64,000 nucleotides of DNA from Deuterostichococcus epilithicus (Eukaryota; Chlorophyta; Trebouxiophyceae; Prasiolales; Stichococcaceae): contig JAVTLE010000008.1 of assembly GCA_033439295.1 (NCBI GenBank), positions 310,001-374,000 on the forward strand. Direction: 5' to 3'. The notes under the pieces are model-generated. The model saw only the letters and a list, made by a program, of their open reading frames with translations. It made no database searches and was not told the origin of the DNA. Positions 1-11,628 of this stretch are shown here, one piece after another; positions within the stretch are counted from its first letter, which is position 1; each line of letters begins with the position of its first letter. The position numbers and the translations under genes are program-made.

Positions 1-17
1 GGTCTCTTTCCCTGCAG

Positions 18-3000
18 GCTGAGTGCCGCCGTTATAGCTGGCATTGTCGTGGGTGCTGTGTGTGGCCTGCTTCTCATCGCGATAGGTGGGTCGGCGATGT
101 GTCTCACAGGCCATCTTGCCTTTCATCTCGCCTTTTATCTCCGTAGCGCTGCGCATGACCACAGTATACAGGTACGCGCCGACGAGAACGGTGCTTATGG
201 TTGCTACAGCGCTGGGGGCGCTCCTGCTGCGGCGGCGCAGCCGGCAGCGGCGCACAGCAGCGGCCTGGGGGTCAGATAGCGGCAAGACGGCGACCACCGC
301 CACAACTGACTTCTCCAAGGCGGGCTCGCCCGCCAGTAGCCTGGAGAACAGCGGCAACCTGCAGTCTGCAGCGGCCAAGGGGTACCAGACGGGTGCGGTG
401 CAGGCGTGGCAGCAGCACCAGCGGCACAAGGCGGCGGCGGATGCTGCCGGCGGTGGTGCACTGTGGGGGTTCAGGCTGCCGTGGCAGTCAAGAGACACCA
501 CAGGTGTGCGCTGCAGGGGTTAGGGTTTTGGATGGGCCGTCAGGAGCAGATGTTGGCAGCGCCGTCTGTTTGGTGCAGGGGGCCAGGCCCCCTGACTGCG
601 GCATCTGCTCTTGACCCTGCTGCACGCTGGCAATGGCCCGCACGAGAAGTTGCCTCATCATTTCCATGCATCCTCGACACAGATACAGCAGCCGGGCAGC
701 ACGGTCTGCCGCCAGGCGCGATGGTCGGTCTGCAGTCGTCAGTCCCACCGGGCTACATGACAGGTGGGCAGGCCGGCTTCCATATGGCGAATCACTGCTG
801 GAACCCTGCCCAAAAGCCAACATGCACATGTTGTCGGCCACCAGTTGCAAGTATCAGGGCTGCAACCGGGCGACAAGGGCTGCAAAGCTGCGAGCCGCTC
901 TGCATCCCCTGCTCAGCTCTGCCAGGTGACCGCACTCCTGCAGGCCGGCTGATCCAGGCGTGTGCCGCGCCCACAGGCTCGAACGGCAGCAGCGCGGGTC
1001 AGAGCACCGTGCAGACCAGCAGCGGCCTCACCGGCAGCGGCTTCACCAGCGGCGGGACCGAGGACACTGACCTGGACGCGGGAAATGATGAGGTTTCGGC
1101 GGCCGACATCCGCATCTGCACCCGCGAGGACGGCAGCCCATGGGTCCTAGGACAGGGTGGGCACCGGTTTCCTGCTGCCGATAGGATCTTTCTGCATGAG
1201 GCTGCAGTGCACCCTCTGCCGCTGGTGCCACTGCCCGAGCTTGTTACCAACTTCTCGCTTGCTCATCAGCCATCTCATCCATCCGCCGACTCCGCAGGCG
1301 GTTTCGGCACGGTGTACAAGGCTGTCTGGCTGGGCCACCACGAGATCGCCGTCAAACAGGTCAGCCTGCGTGCCTGCCATCTGACGGCGCTCGGCAATGC
1401 CTGGCGCAGGCACCGACAGTGGAGCAGTGCATGAATCCTGCGCTACAGCAACACCTGACGCCCTGACAGTTCATACTCGGCACGGGCCCACCTGACACCC
1501 TGACAGTACCCACTCGGCGCGGAGCCATAGCGCCACAACAAAACGTGAAACCCATGACATGTTAAGCCTCAGTGATCTACCCGCAGCTCACGCGCGGCGC
1601 CGACGACCTAGTGCTGCGGGCGCTGCGGCGGGAGGTGCGCATTTTGCGCCGCATCAGCGGCAACGACAGCATCGTGCGCTTCCACGCGGCGGTCCTGGAC
1701 CCTGCGGCGCCGCTGCTCCTCTTCGAGTACATGCCGGTGAGAGGCATACCTTGAAAACTCAATTAACATTCTCGCAGTCTTGGGGTTATCGCTTGGACTG
1801 TGTAGGCATGCGATCTGCAGCCGTGGCACGGCTCGGATCCAGCCTTGCAGCCTGCCGTTTTGATCGACGCAGCAGTGCTTAAGGAGCACACCACCTGCAC
1901 CCTTGCGTCTCTGCCTCCTGCTTTCTGCTTGCTTGGGCGTGCATACGCTATGGCACCGGCGGCTCTGCCAGCCTTTGACTTTAGTTCTACTCCACGGTGT
2001 GCCCACTCGGATGATTCACCCATGGTGTTCGGGCGGCAGGGCGGGGACCTTCGGCACGCGCTGGCCAATGATGGCATGGATTCGTTTGCATGGGGGCGGC
2101 ACGGGCGCGCCATCGCAGTCGACATCGTCCGCGGCCTGTGCTTCCTGCATGCCGCCGGCGTCATCCACAGGTGCTGCTAGGTCTGTGCACGCCGTGGTTG
2201 TCTTCAGGTCGAAGTCGTCTGCCTTGCCGCAGGGGCAGGCAGAGTCACGCGCACTGCACCAATAACCCTGCAGCCTGCAGGCAGCCGACATCCTGGCTAG
2301 CCACTGGGCATCCTTCCCGCCTGCACGGACGCTCACCTTCCAGCCTGCATGGATGCTGACCCGCTCTGTGCCTGGTGCGTCGGCAGGGACGTCAAGAGCA
2401 GCAATGTGCTGCTGACGGGCGAGGGCCGTGCCAAGCTGGCGGACGTGGGCCTGGCCAAAGTGGCCTCCAATGCCTACTTCAGCTCCATCAACACCGCAGG
2501 TGCCATACTCCACGAACAACGATGCACCATCATCGCGCCCGTTTTCTTGCGCACACGCTCTGTATGCATCTCTTTACACCGTACAGGCCACCGGCCAGCA
2601 ATCATAGCTGAGCCGCTGTCAAAGTAGTTCGCGGATGTGCCGCTTCACACGAGGGCTCAGCTGGCGGCACATTCATGTTGCAGGCACCTTTTCGCACGCC
2701 GCGCCCGAGCTGCTGCTGGGCCATCACTGCGGCCCGGCTGTTGACATCTACTCGTGCGCTTTTCTTCTCCCATACCACCGAGTTTTAGCTCCTGCCTGGT
2801 CACTTGGGGATTGGGCAGCAACAGGCTGCTTAGTAAGGGGAACCTTAAGAAAAGGATGAAGCGATGAAGGGATGCTCCCACCTTGGCCTGGACGCCCCTC
2901 CGTGACGATGGGTCATGCTGTCTCGCTTGCAGGTTTGGCGTGCTGCTGTGGGAGCTGGTGACCAAGGAGCAGCCCGTGCGCGGCCGGCTGGTGTGGCCGG

Positions 3001-3110
3001 CCGATCGCTGCCCGCCATCCGTCGCAGAGCTGTTCCAGGCGTGCACCTCCGCCAATGCCGCAGAGCGACCCACTGCGCCGCAGCTGCTCAACCAGCTGCT
3101 CGACCTGTGA
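18..3110 (+). CDS. Receptor-like protein kinase RLK1, 5' end outside window
   Basis: C-terminal 415 codons of a membrane receptor-like Ser/Thr kinase. Exons: 18-85, 210-503, 977-1156, 1298-1359, 1587-1736, 2040-2170, 2387-2499, 2684-2753, 2933-3110; all junction phases agree. The first visible exon is a transmembrane helix (AAVIAGIVVGAVCGLLLIAI) followed by LLLRRR, a stop-transfer signal, so the kinase is cytoplasmic. Kinase motifs in order: GQGGFGTVYKA, IAVKQ (catalytic Lys), RREV in helix C, VIHRDVKSSN, ADVGLAK, AAPELLLG, FGVLLWELVTKEQP, RPTAPQLL. Only DFG is altered, to DVG. The ectodomain lies left of the window. Exon layout matches RLK2 and RLK3 exactly, so these are tandem paralogues. 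It belongs to the TKL/RLK-like branch by motif style; ligand and substrate are unknown. Confidence 0.9.
1452..1526. repeat. Two-copy tandem repeat in an RLK1 intron
   Basis: Two diverged copies of a 37-bp unit, each beginning CACCTGAC and containing CCCTGACAGT and ACTCGGC, lie inside the intron between the ATP-lobe exons of RLK1. No coding role is visible. Confidence 0.7.
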
Positions 3111-3181
3111 AACCAGTGCGGCTGACATAGGCCGTATCAGCAACTCCGCGCTGGAGGGTTGAGCAGGCGGGTGCTTGGACC

Positions 3182-3333
3182 AAGCAGCAGCCTGTGCGCG
3201 GCCGGCTGGTGTGGCTGACAGACGGCTGCCCGCCTGCCGTTTCCAGGCTGTTCAAGGCGTGCATGTGCGCCAGATCCAGAGCCCGCCCCACGGCTCAGCC
3301 GCTGCTCGATCAGCGGGAAGGCCTTGACACACT
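3182..3333 (+). pseudogene. Orphan copy of an RLK last exon
   Basis: Just after the RLK1 stop codon a second copy of the kinase's last exon appears. In frame it reads QPVRGRLVWLTDGCPP, RLFKAC and RARPTAQPLL, closer to the last exon of RLK2 (QPVRGRLVWPTDRCPP, RARPTAQQLL) than to RLK1's own. It lacks the first part of the exon (FGVVLWELV), has no upstream exons, and the terminal stop is altered. It is the left end of a duplicated block that continues into the NDK pseudogene. Confidence 0.8.
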
Positions 3334-3934
3334 TACTGTCCATTTTTGTCGCCTATCATCTGCAAATCGAATTGCAGTCGTGATCGCTTCCGAGTCCGCA
3401 CAGTGGCGTGCGACAGCACTGAGGCGGCCGATTGTGGCTGACCAGCCTCGACTCCTCTGACCCTCGAGCCGACTCCACCAGCGTGGATCTGCTGGCGTCA
3501 GGCTGTGCCACTCTCGATACTAGCGATAGGGCGACTGGCTGTTGTCTCTGACGTCTCGCTTTGCTAGGTAGCATGTTAGTTGACCAGACTCGTAGAAGCA
3601 GGACGTATGTATCCGTGCTGAACAACTGCGGGTTGATGTCCATGAGACTTGGAGTCTTGGTGTTCTGGGTTTCAAAGAATTGCTTGTAGTGGGGGTGCAA
3701 ACACACAGAGAGAGAGTCTACGACTTGGGTGGCATGTTGTAACTGGCAGACCAGAGAGAACAGTTCTAGCAGTCCTCCACAAACGTCATATCCCACAGCA
3801 ATCTGCTGGCCCATCAGTGTGGCCATGGTTCCCACGACTTCCTAGCCTACGCGATCAAGCTCCACGGCCGCGAACAAAACCATAACAATCGTTCTGCTGC
3901 CATTTGCCGCCTGTAGAGTCGCGTTCTTCACTGC

Positions 3935-4350
3935 TGCACTTAGACTGCACCTTTTCATACACCCAGGGGGCAGTCGCCGGCTGCCAGTTGACGATCCCTT
4001 CCGGGAACCAGAAGGCGACCACCTTTTGCGCGCTCTTCACCACGTCCGAGCCATGGGTTATGTTCCTGCGGCGCACCAGCGGCGTGAGTCTGAGAGAACA
4101 TGTGTCGCAGCTGGCCTGGCACCCATCCTCTGGCTGCACTGCTGTCAATAAATCAGTGCCATCATCCGCAGTGCAGAGCGTCACGGAGCAGACAGAGCCA
4201 GAAGAGGAACCGACAGAGCTGCATGCTGCATCTGAAGCGCACCTGCCCATGTCGACACAGGTCGCCTTGGATGGTGCAGGGCGCCGAGTTGGCCGGATTG
4301 GTATGGCCCAGCATCTTCCTGCCGGTCTTCAAGACGGTCAAGCCTGCGCA
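3935..4350 (-). pseudogene. Truncated nucleoside diphosphate kinase copy
   Basis: Reverse-strand copy of the last two NDK exons. The exon at about 4066-3940 reads RRNITHGSDVVKSAQK and [20 protein letters not shown], retaining the catalytic-site His context. The exon at about 4345-4241 reads [18 protein letters not shown]. Three defects mark it as dead: a 2-bp deletion in the exon before the active-site exon (near 4256, compared with 10996) breaks the frame; the stop codon is lost; and the two 5' exons, with the start and the nucleotide-binding Lys, are absent. Parent gene: 10656-11628. Confidence 0.85.
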
Positions 4351-4540
4351 TGCAACCACAGTCCGGATTCAGCAGAGATTGTCCGTCGTGGGGGACTTGA
4401 CGCCACTGCATGCCTGTTCTGGAGTGAGCCTTGGAGGCCAATGGTCGCCGAGGTTGAACTGCGGCGCCGCGGCATGTGCGCTCCGTTGGACCGCGGCGTC
4501 CATGAAAAGAACTGCGCCGGTGCGACTTACTAATGACAAA

Positions 4541-4939
4541 GAAGCATGACTGACCGAAACCCCGTACAGGGTATAAGGAGAAAGTGTTGGGAGAAAGTGT
4601 GCAAAATCATCAAACGACGCCGGATTATCAAATATGAAGGAAAGAGGCGCCCCGCCGCGCCAGTCGACTGACAATCGTCTGAACGCGTAGCTGCTATTGC
4701 ACACTTGAAGCGAAGGTCTCTCCCTGTCAGGGTCTTCCGTATACTTTTCGATGGCTGGGTGGTATCACCGGTCCAGACTATCGCTGCAACAGCAGCCGCT
4801 CATTCTCGGTCGGTCCAGCAGGAGTTACGGCCGCTGAGCCCCTTCCGGAGCACCGATCGCAGTCCGGGTGTGATTGCTGACGTCCGGGTGTGACGTTGGC
4901 TGATACCTGGGGCTGGCCAGCTGGCCTTTGGCAAGGGCC
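4541..4939 (+). promoter_or_regulatory. Upstream region of RLK2
   Basis: 399 bp between the NDK pseudogene block and the RLK2 start codon. It holds a two-copy 20-bp tandem repeat at 4862-4895 (unit contains GTCCGGGTGTGA), with TGACG-type cores nearby. No TATA box is evident. It is presumably the RLK2 promoter and 5' leader. Confidence 0.4.
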
Positions 4940-7900
4940 ATGCACTTGCAGCTTGCGGCGCTGATGGCAGCAGTCCTCGCCTTCGCATGTGCGCAAGCCG
5001 GGGCGCCGGTCGCAGTCGGCAATGGCAGCCCGCCGTCGGCAGCTGGCACCACTGACAGCGCGGCCGGCAGCTCACCCAGGTGCACCAGCTGCATCTCTGG
5101 AAATGCTACACGACGATCGTGGCACACCGACTGCCCACTTTCCTGCAATTTCAGAGTCGTATTACTCCGAGCTGTCCGAGCTGGAGACTGAGTAGCGGTG
5201 TGCGTGGCGCCTCTCTGCAGGCGGTTCCTGGGCGGCGTGCAGCGCCACTACGGCCGCGGCATAGCCGCTCGGGCGGACCTGCTGCTGGCGGCGCTGCCTA
5301 ATGTGACGTCCACAGTACTGTCACAATTCTCCCTCGACTGCGTTTACCTAAATCACACCATCATCCCCCACCAGACGCCAGGTAGGCTGCGCTGGCGCTG
5401 CAGCACCCATGCAAGCATGATCGATACGGAAGCAGCAGCTGCTGATGAATTGTTGCGGTTTTCGAACTTGCTGCGCCAGCCGCAGGTCTGGAGGGCTATG
5501 ATGCGATCGACGTTGCATTTCAGCTGGAGGCGCTCCAGGGGGTGGACACGATCCCTCAGACATTTAGTGCGCAGTCGGCCAGCAATCTGCTGCGCGTCAT
5601 TCAGGGCCAGCTGCGAGAGGTGAGATGTGCTTCGTCGTGCGCTGTGGCAAAAGACGGCTGCGCCATGCGCTGCAGCAAAGTGCGGCATCCTCGTGCGCCC
5701 ACTGCATGGTGGAAGGCTTGCTGAAGCATGCCCTGGTTCACGCTCTTGTCAGGCGAGCTTGGACGACCATGGGCTGCTGCTCTGGACGCGCTTTCTCGAG
5801 GGCGGGCGCTCTGTGGTGGGGTCACTCGTTGCCAAGGCCGCGGCAGGGCAGGACGTCTATGCCCAACTGGAGGTGATCCCTTGTTTGGCGGGCAAGCGTG
5901 ATCTCCGATATGCTGTGCCATTTCCATTGCAATCAGCAAGCCATCAGGCACGGATGCTGCGCCGCCGTCCTGGCATCATTGTCGTGGCACCAGCATCAGC
6001 ATTCACGCCGCCGACTGACTGGCTGCAGGTCCGGGGCAGCGGCCTGCTGCCGTTCACGGTGGACAAGCAGACCCTGCTGCTTTCGGCCTTCTCCCAGCGC
6101 TTCTTTGCGCTGAACCTGCCGGTCAGCAGCGTCAACGTCTCGGCCGTGCGCACCGCCGTCTCTGGCACGGCGGCGGGCCCTGGGCGCAGGTCCCGCTCTT
6201 GACTGCTCCCATGCCCTACATCCGCACCCATCTGCGCCACCCTGCTGACAACTCCTGAAGCACGGCCAGGCGGCAGCCGGGGGACTTGCCGTCGTGGCCG
6301 CTGACTCACGCCGCCCACACCCCCCGGCGTGCAGGAGGCTGCTGTCCAGCGCGGACGTTCTGCGAGTGTTCATTTTCTTGGCCTTTGTGCCGGCGCCGCC
6401 ATCGCCGCCGTCGACCTGGATGGCCCAGGTGCTGGGTGCGGCATTCCGCAACCTGACGGTGGCCGGCGGCCTGCCAATGGACGTCACCTACAGGAACTCG
6501 ACGATGTTCCTGGTGAGGCGCTCGCTGCCTGCTTGCGCTGTATTGCTGGGGGCATGGTGCATGCTGCCAGCGGCGCCAGCGGCAGGAGCCGGGCTGCCGT
6601 GCCTCCCGCTGCAGTATCCACTTGCCGAGCCGCCAGGCCCGACTGAAACAGCAATCTCAAGCCGGCTGACAGCAGAAACCACCAATGATATCCTCCTGTA
6701 GGGGAACAAGGTGGACAGCACTGTTGTGGTGTCGTGCGACCCGCCGGGCAGTGACTGCCGTGACGTGCAGACGTTCACCTACAATGTGGCGTCTGCGGCC
6801 GGCTCCCCAGGGTGCGCATGCGTGCCGACTCGCGAGGGTTTGTAGACTGTGTTGTCGCTGTGCAGCTGTGGGTGTGGATGAGTGGGGTGTTGTGGAAAAG
6901 GATCCACAGGCAGGACAGCCAATGCAGAGCATATTGCATCAGACAACCATTTGTCGCGCCGCGCGGTGTCCGCCCATCACTGACGGCGGACTCGCTCTGA
7001 CGCGCAGGCTGGGCGGCGGCGCCATCGCCGGCATTGTGGCGGCTGCTACCTGCGTCGTTGCACTGGCGGCACTAGGTGGGCAAGCCCCCATGCAGACGGG
7101 CAGGGAGCACATTTCCACGTTCGCTGCTGGACACGAGCGCTTTCCCAGCGCTGGATGTGGCTGATGTCACAGGTGCTGTGCTGGCAGTCAGGAGTGCCCT
7201 CGAGACCTGTCCTCATGCGTCAGCCACAGGAGGCAGGCCGCTGACATGTCACATGTTGCGCGTCGCGGATTGCAGTGCTGGGGGGCCTGTTGTTCCGCCG
7301 GCGCCGGCGCCGACGGCAGCCAACAGTGGGCGTGCCAACAGTGGCGCGACTGGAGTCGTCGATCAGCAGGGGCATTGCCGTTGACGGCTGCCCGTCGACG
7401 CCGGCCAAGGGCGCCGTCTCGCGATCGAGCAGCCCCTGGGCGATGACGGACAGCGCCAAACATGCCGCCGACGGCACGCCGCGCCACCCGTCAGGGAATG
7501 GCCCGCTCGCCGAGGCGCACCTTGTGACGCAGCAGCTGCAGCGCCGGGACTCGGCCATGGACGGGCCTCCTGCGCTGTGCGGCGTCAGGCTGCCCTCCTG
7601 GCGCTCCGAACCGCCCGCGGGTGAGACCACGCCTGCGGCAGCAGCATCCGGACACCACGCCGGCTGCTCCTGTGCCGATGCGCCTGCTGCTGCAGCCTGC
7701 CTGGTGGTGATGGACATGCGGATGGCTCTGATCTCGGTGGTGTGCTGTGATCTTGGTGGGTGCTGTCAATCAGGTCGTCACTCGGGGGCCCCGGTGCCCG
7801 TGTTATGGCCTCCCCCCTCGGCCGCCGATCAGCCCACCACACCAAACGGCCGGCTCCAATACATCCGAGGCCTCTCTGCGGGTGCGCCTGCCCCTTCACC

Positions 7901-10064
7901 CGATTACGCTGGCCCCAGCCGGGCTTCGAAGGGGATAGGGCAAGGCGCGAATGCCCTCAAAGCACAGCTGTGACCAGCCGTTGAGCCAGCAGCTGTGGCG
8001 CGGCGCAGGGGGCAACGCAGTGTGCAACGGCAGCAGCAGCAACGACGTCAGCGGCAGCGCCAGCCCGGAGGAGGCGCAACCTGGGAAATGTGCTGAGGAG
8101 GACACAGTAGCCGCCTCCGACATCCAGATCTGCAAGCGCTCTGACGGCAGCCCCTGGAACCTGGGCCAAGGTCTGCTCATCGGGTCACTTCCTGCTTCTT
8201 CGTGCCTTCCTCTCCTGAGTCCCGCTACCTGCAGCTGGTGTGAGGCTTACACCCCATCTGCAGTCCCTTCTGCAACTCGAACGTTGATGATCTGATGTTG
8301 ATGCCTCCCTCACGCAGGTGCATTCGGGACTGTTTACAAGGCTCTACTTCGCGGGCAACAGGAAGTCGCCGTCAAGCAGGTGGGTCCACCAATGCGGCCG
8401 CAAAGGCCTGTCATGATCCAACTCCTGACTGTGCCGGCACCGACCTAGGGGAGACGCTGCAGCAGCAGGTCGCAGGCGCCGCATCATAGCTGCACCACTT
8501 AGCAGGGAGCTCTGGTGACTCGGCGCACGCTTGGAGACTCGTCTTTCAGGCCGCGCTGCGGCTGCCGGCGCGGCACTGTAGGCGAGACGCGCACGCTCTG
8601 CCGAGCTGCTGCGGCTTCAGCGAGTGACGCAGTCGTCACTCTGTGCGACTTGTGGAGTCTGCAGCTCACGCATGGCATCGATGAGCTGGTGCTGCGGGCG
8701 CTGAGGCGGGAGGTGACCATCCTGCGCCGCATCAACGGCGGTGACAGCATCGTGCGCTTCTATGCGGCAGTGTTGGACCCGCACGCCCCCCTGCTGGTCA
8801 TGGAGTACATGCCGGTGAGCTGCATTGCATCATTGCGCCCTCCAGTCACACCTGAGCTTGTCTGACTGAGGCGCTGTCACATGAATCGGGGTGTTCAGGA
8901 ATTGCCTAGCAGCTCGTGTCGTTGAATGTCTTGACCACATCAAGGAGCCGCCTGTGATGTGCCTGGGGCTTCCTCCTCTGCAGTCAAGCCTTGTGCACCG
9001 CCGCGCACGACACGTTCGCAGCCATTGATCACGACTTGCTTTGTCACAATTGAAGGGCGGCGATTTGCGGCACGCGCTGGCCAACGACAGCAGCGATGAG
9101 CTCGCGTGGGGGCGGCGGGGGCGCGGTGTCGCCCTGGACATTGCCCGCGGCCTGTGCTGCCTGCACGCCGCCGGCGTCATCCACAGGTGCAGGTTCTGCG
9201 GCAGCTGTGCAGTGTGGTCGAGCACTGCCACCCGGAACGATCTTGCTTCTGCTCCCTGGCAATGTGGGGCAGCCGCACTGCCCTGCGATGGCGCATGCAT
9301 TCGCACCTGCCCCATCTGCTGCGCGATCCCCTGTGTGCGATGCGAACAGGGACGTCAAGAGCAGCAACGTGCTGCTGACGGGCGAGGGCCGCGCCAAGTT
9401 GGCAGATGTGGGGCTGGCCAAGGTGGCCTCCAACGACTACTTCAGCTCTACCAACACCGCAGGTGCCATTGAAACCCTACTTTACCCGGCCGCCACATGG
9501 CTGCCTCCTTGCATCGCTCTCCTGGCATGTTGCTCATGGGCATGCGGTCGCATTTCTTCTGGCAGAAGAGGCTTACGGGACGACATAGAAACATTGGGTC
9601 AGAAGCATGTCCTTTCACACCTGACTTTCAGGCCTGAAAAGCTGTTTGACTAGGCGGCGCAACGCTGTTGCAGGCACCTTCTCGCATGCTGCCCCTGAGC
9701 TGCTGATGGGCCACCACTGCGGGCTGGCCGTCGACATCTACTCGTGCGTCTCCTTCCCCTGCTAAATTGCATGCGCTTCTGCTGACCAGCGCTCTGGGGT
9801 GTCTCCCCATTGCAACTTGTTCGAACAGCTAGACCTTGCTGCCAGTGGAGCGTTTCCCACATGAACTTCGCGCGTCTGCCTCGCAGGTTTGGCGTGGTGC
9901 TGTGGGAGCTTGTGACCAAGGAGCAACCTGTGCGCGGCCGGCTGGTGTGGCCGACCGACCGCTGCCCGCCCGGCGTGGCTAAGCTGTTCAAGGCGTGCAC
10001 GAGCGCCAGTCCCAGGGCCCGCCCAACGGCTCAGCAGCTGCTCGCTCAGCTGGAAGGTCTCTGA
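4940..10064 (+). CDS. Receptor-like protein kinase RLK2 (756 aa)
   Basis: Complete gene; sixteen exons sum to 2271 nt: 4940-5079, 5221-5381, 5486-5619, 5753-5872, 6029-6189, 6335-6512, 6702-6811, 7008-7075, 7276-7620, 8021-8170, 8318-8379, 8665-8814, 9056-9186, 9350-9462, 9674-9743, 9887-10064. Start chosen for the signal peptide MHLQLAALMAAVLAFACAQA. Residues about 25-335 form an ectodomain with several Asn-X-Ser/Thr sites, the family motif LLPFTVDKQTL and later RNLT/RNST. A single transmembrane helix (GIVAAATCVVALAAL) and LLFRRRRRRR follow, then a Ser-rich juxtamembrane region. Kinase, about 515-756: GQGAFGTVYKA, VAVKQ, VIHRDVKSSN, ADVGLAK, AAPELLMG, FGVVLWELV. DFG is DVG. The ectodomain matches no family I know (no LRR, lectin or WAK signature). 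Sensor function is inferred from architecture only. Confidence 0.92.
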
Positions 10065-11262
10065 CAAACTAATAATCCTTTTTTGTCATCACCTGCAAGT
10101 TGAACTGCAGTCGTGATGGCTAGTGAGTCTACACGCACACCGTTGCGGCAGCAGGGCAGCAGTGTGTGGCTGACCCGCCTTGACTCGTCTGACCCTCGAG
10201 CCGACTCGACCAGCGTGGATGTGCTGGCGCCAGGCTGTGCGAGACCACCCTCAATGCCAACGAAAGGGCGATTTGCTGTCGTCTCTGACATCACTCATTG
10301 CTAGGTAGCATGTTTCTTGGATCTGACGCGCAGAAACATCAACATTGGTAGCCGCGCAACACAACTGCGGGCTGCTGGCCCATCAGACTCGGAGTCTTTG
10401 TTGGTCTTGCTTCAGAGTGCTTGACGTGGGTATGTACCCAGCAGCTGTGCAAACACACCTAGAAAGGAGAGCCCATGACTTGGGTGGCATGTTCTGAATC
10501 GCAGATGAACAGGGTTTTTTACTTATCTACAAACATCACACACCGCACCGCAGTCTTGCTGGGCCATCGATCTGGCCACTGTTCTCACGACCGCCTAGCC
10601 CACGCAATCGAGCTCCAGGCGAAAAACACCACCTTCATCCTTCTGCTGCACCGCTTCACTCAGACTGCACCTTCTCATACACCCAGGGGGCAGTCGCCGG
10701 CTGCCAGTTGACAATGCCCTCCGGGAACCAGAGGGCGACCTCCTTCTGTGCGCTCTCCACCGCGTCCGAGCCATGGATGATGTTCCTGCGGCGCATTAGG
10801 GGCGTGATTCTGAGAAAGCACGTGTAGCAGCTGGCCTGGCACCCATCCTCTGGCTGCACCGCTGTCAAGAAGCAGTGCCAGCATCCGCGGCGCAGAGCGT
10901 CATGCAGCAGACAGAGCCAGCAGAGGGAGCGACAGAGCTGCATGCTGCGTCTGAATCCAGCCCACGCCTCGACTGTGCGCACCTGCCAATGTCGACGCAC
11001 AGGTCGCCGCGGATGGTGCCCGGCGCCGAGTTGGCCGGGTTGGTCTCGCCCAGCATCTTCCTGCCGGTCTTCACGACGTTCAGGCCTGCGTATGCGACCG
11101 CAGCACGGAGTTGGCAAGAGGATGCTCGTCGTGGGACACTTGACGCTCGCCGCATGCCTAACAGTGAGCCTTGGAGGCCAGCGGGCTGCCGAGGTTAAAG
11201 TGCGGCGCCGCGGCATGTGCAATCCATCAAACCGCTGCATGCATGAAAACATTTGCGGGGTT
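9926..11262. repeat. Segmental duplication, right (parent) copy
   Basis: End of RLK2, the convergent intergenic region and the 3' half of NDK; diverged copy at 3182-4535. Here both genes are intact, so this is probably the source arrangement. Confidence 0.85.
10065..10655. other. Convergent 3' intergenic region, RLK2/NDK
   Basis: 591 bp between two stop codons, holding the 3' UTRs of both genes. No open coding signal or RNA gene seen. The sequence is shared, with divergence, with 3335-3935. Confidence 0.5.
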
Positions 11263-11628
11263 CCCCACCCTGCCACACCATGGCGACGACCGGGGAGGAG
11301 CAGATGAAGTCGACCAGCCCGCCAAAGAATGGCTTGCTGCTCAGGTCGCTGTAGTGCTCCTCAGCATGCTCACGCTGCGGTGACGCACAACACGAGTTGC
11401 GCGCAGCGAGTTCTCCGTTCCAACGGCTGAATGGGGTGCCCAATACACAACGTCAGGACGGTCGAGCAGTCACCCGGGAAGGAAAGGTCCACCCACCGTC
11501 ACGCTCGTCAATTTCAAGGCCACCAGCCTGAACCCCTTGGCCTCGAAACGCTTGATGACCTCGCCGACAATGCCACGCTGCACGCCGTCCGGTTTCACCA
11601 TGATGAAGCTAATCTCCGAGTGCGACAT
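10656..11628 (-). CDS. NDK: Nucleoside diphosphate kinase (156 aa)
   Basis: Transfers the gamma phosphate from ATP to nucleoside diphosphates through a phospho-histidine. Four exons on the reverse strand, 11628-11497, 11374-11269, 11085-10983 and 10785-10656, give 471 nt in frame. Motifs: [12 protein letters not shown] (nucleotide-site Lys), [41 protein letters not shown] and [14 protein letters not shown] with the catalytic His, then WFPEGIVNW and the C-terminal WVYE. The length equals the usual cytosolic type (about 150 aa). The reading frame stays open upstream to 11769, adding about 47 residues rich in Arg and Ser; if used, this could be an organelle-targeting extension, but ATG at 11628 fits the canonical N terminus. 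It lies antisense between RLK2 and RLK3. A dead copy lies at 3935-4350. Confidence 0.95.

Larger units (their letters stand above)
3182..4535. repeat. Segmental duplication, left copy
   Basis: About 1.35 kb matches 9926-11262: kinase last exon, the intergenic stretch (shared strings such as GACCCTCGAGCCGACTC and CTAGGTAGCATGTT) and the 3' half of NDK. Homology ends within the NDK intron, near the sequence GGCGCCGCGGCATGTGC at about 4470. The copy has many substitutions and small indels, so it is not recent. Confidence 0.85.

Noticed and set aside
514-532. Telomere-like TTAGGG string in RLK1
   Set aside because: Only one partial unit (GGGGTTAGGGTTTTGG) is present, at an exon-intron border; not an interstitial telomere array.
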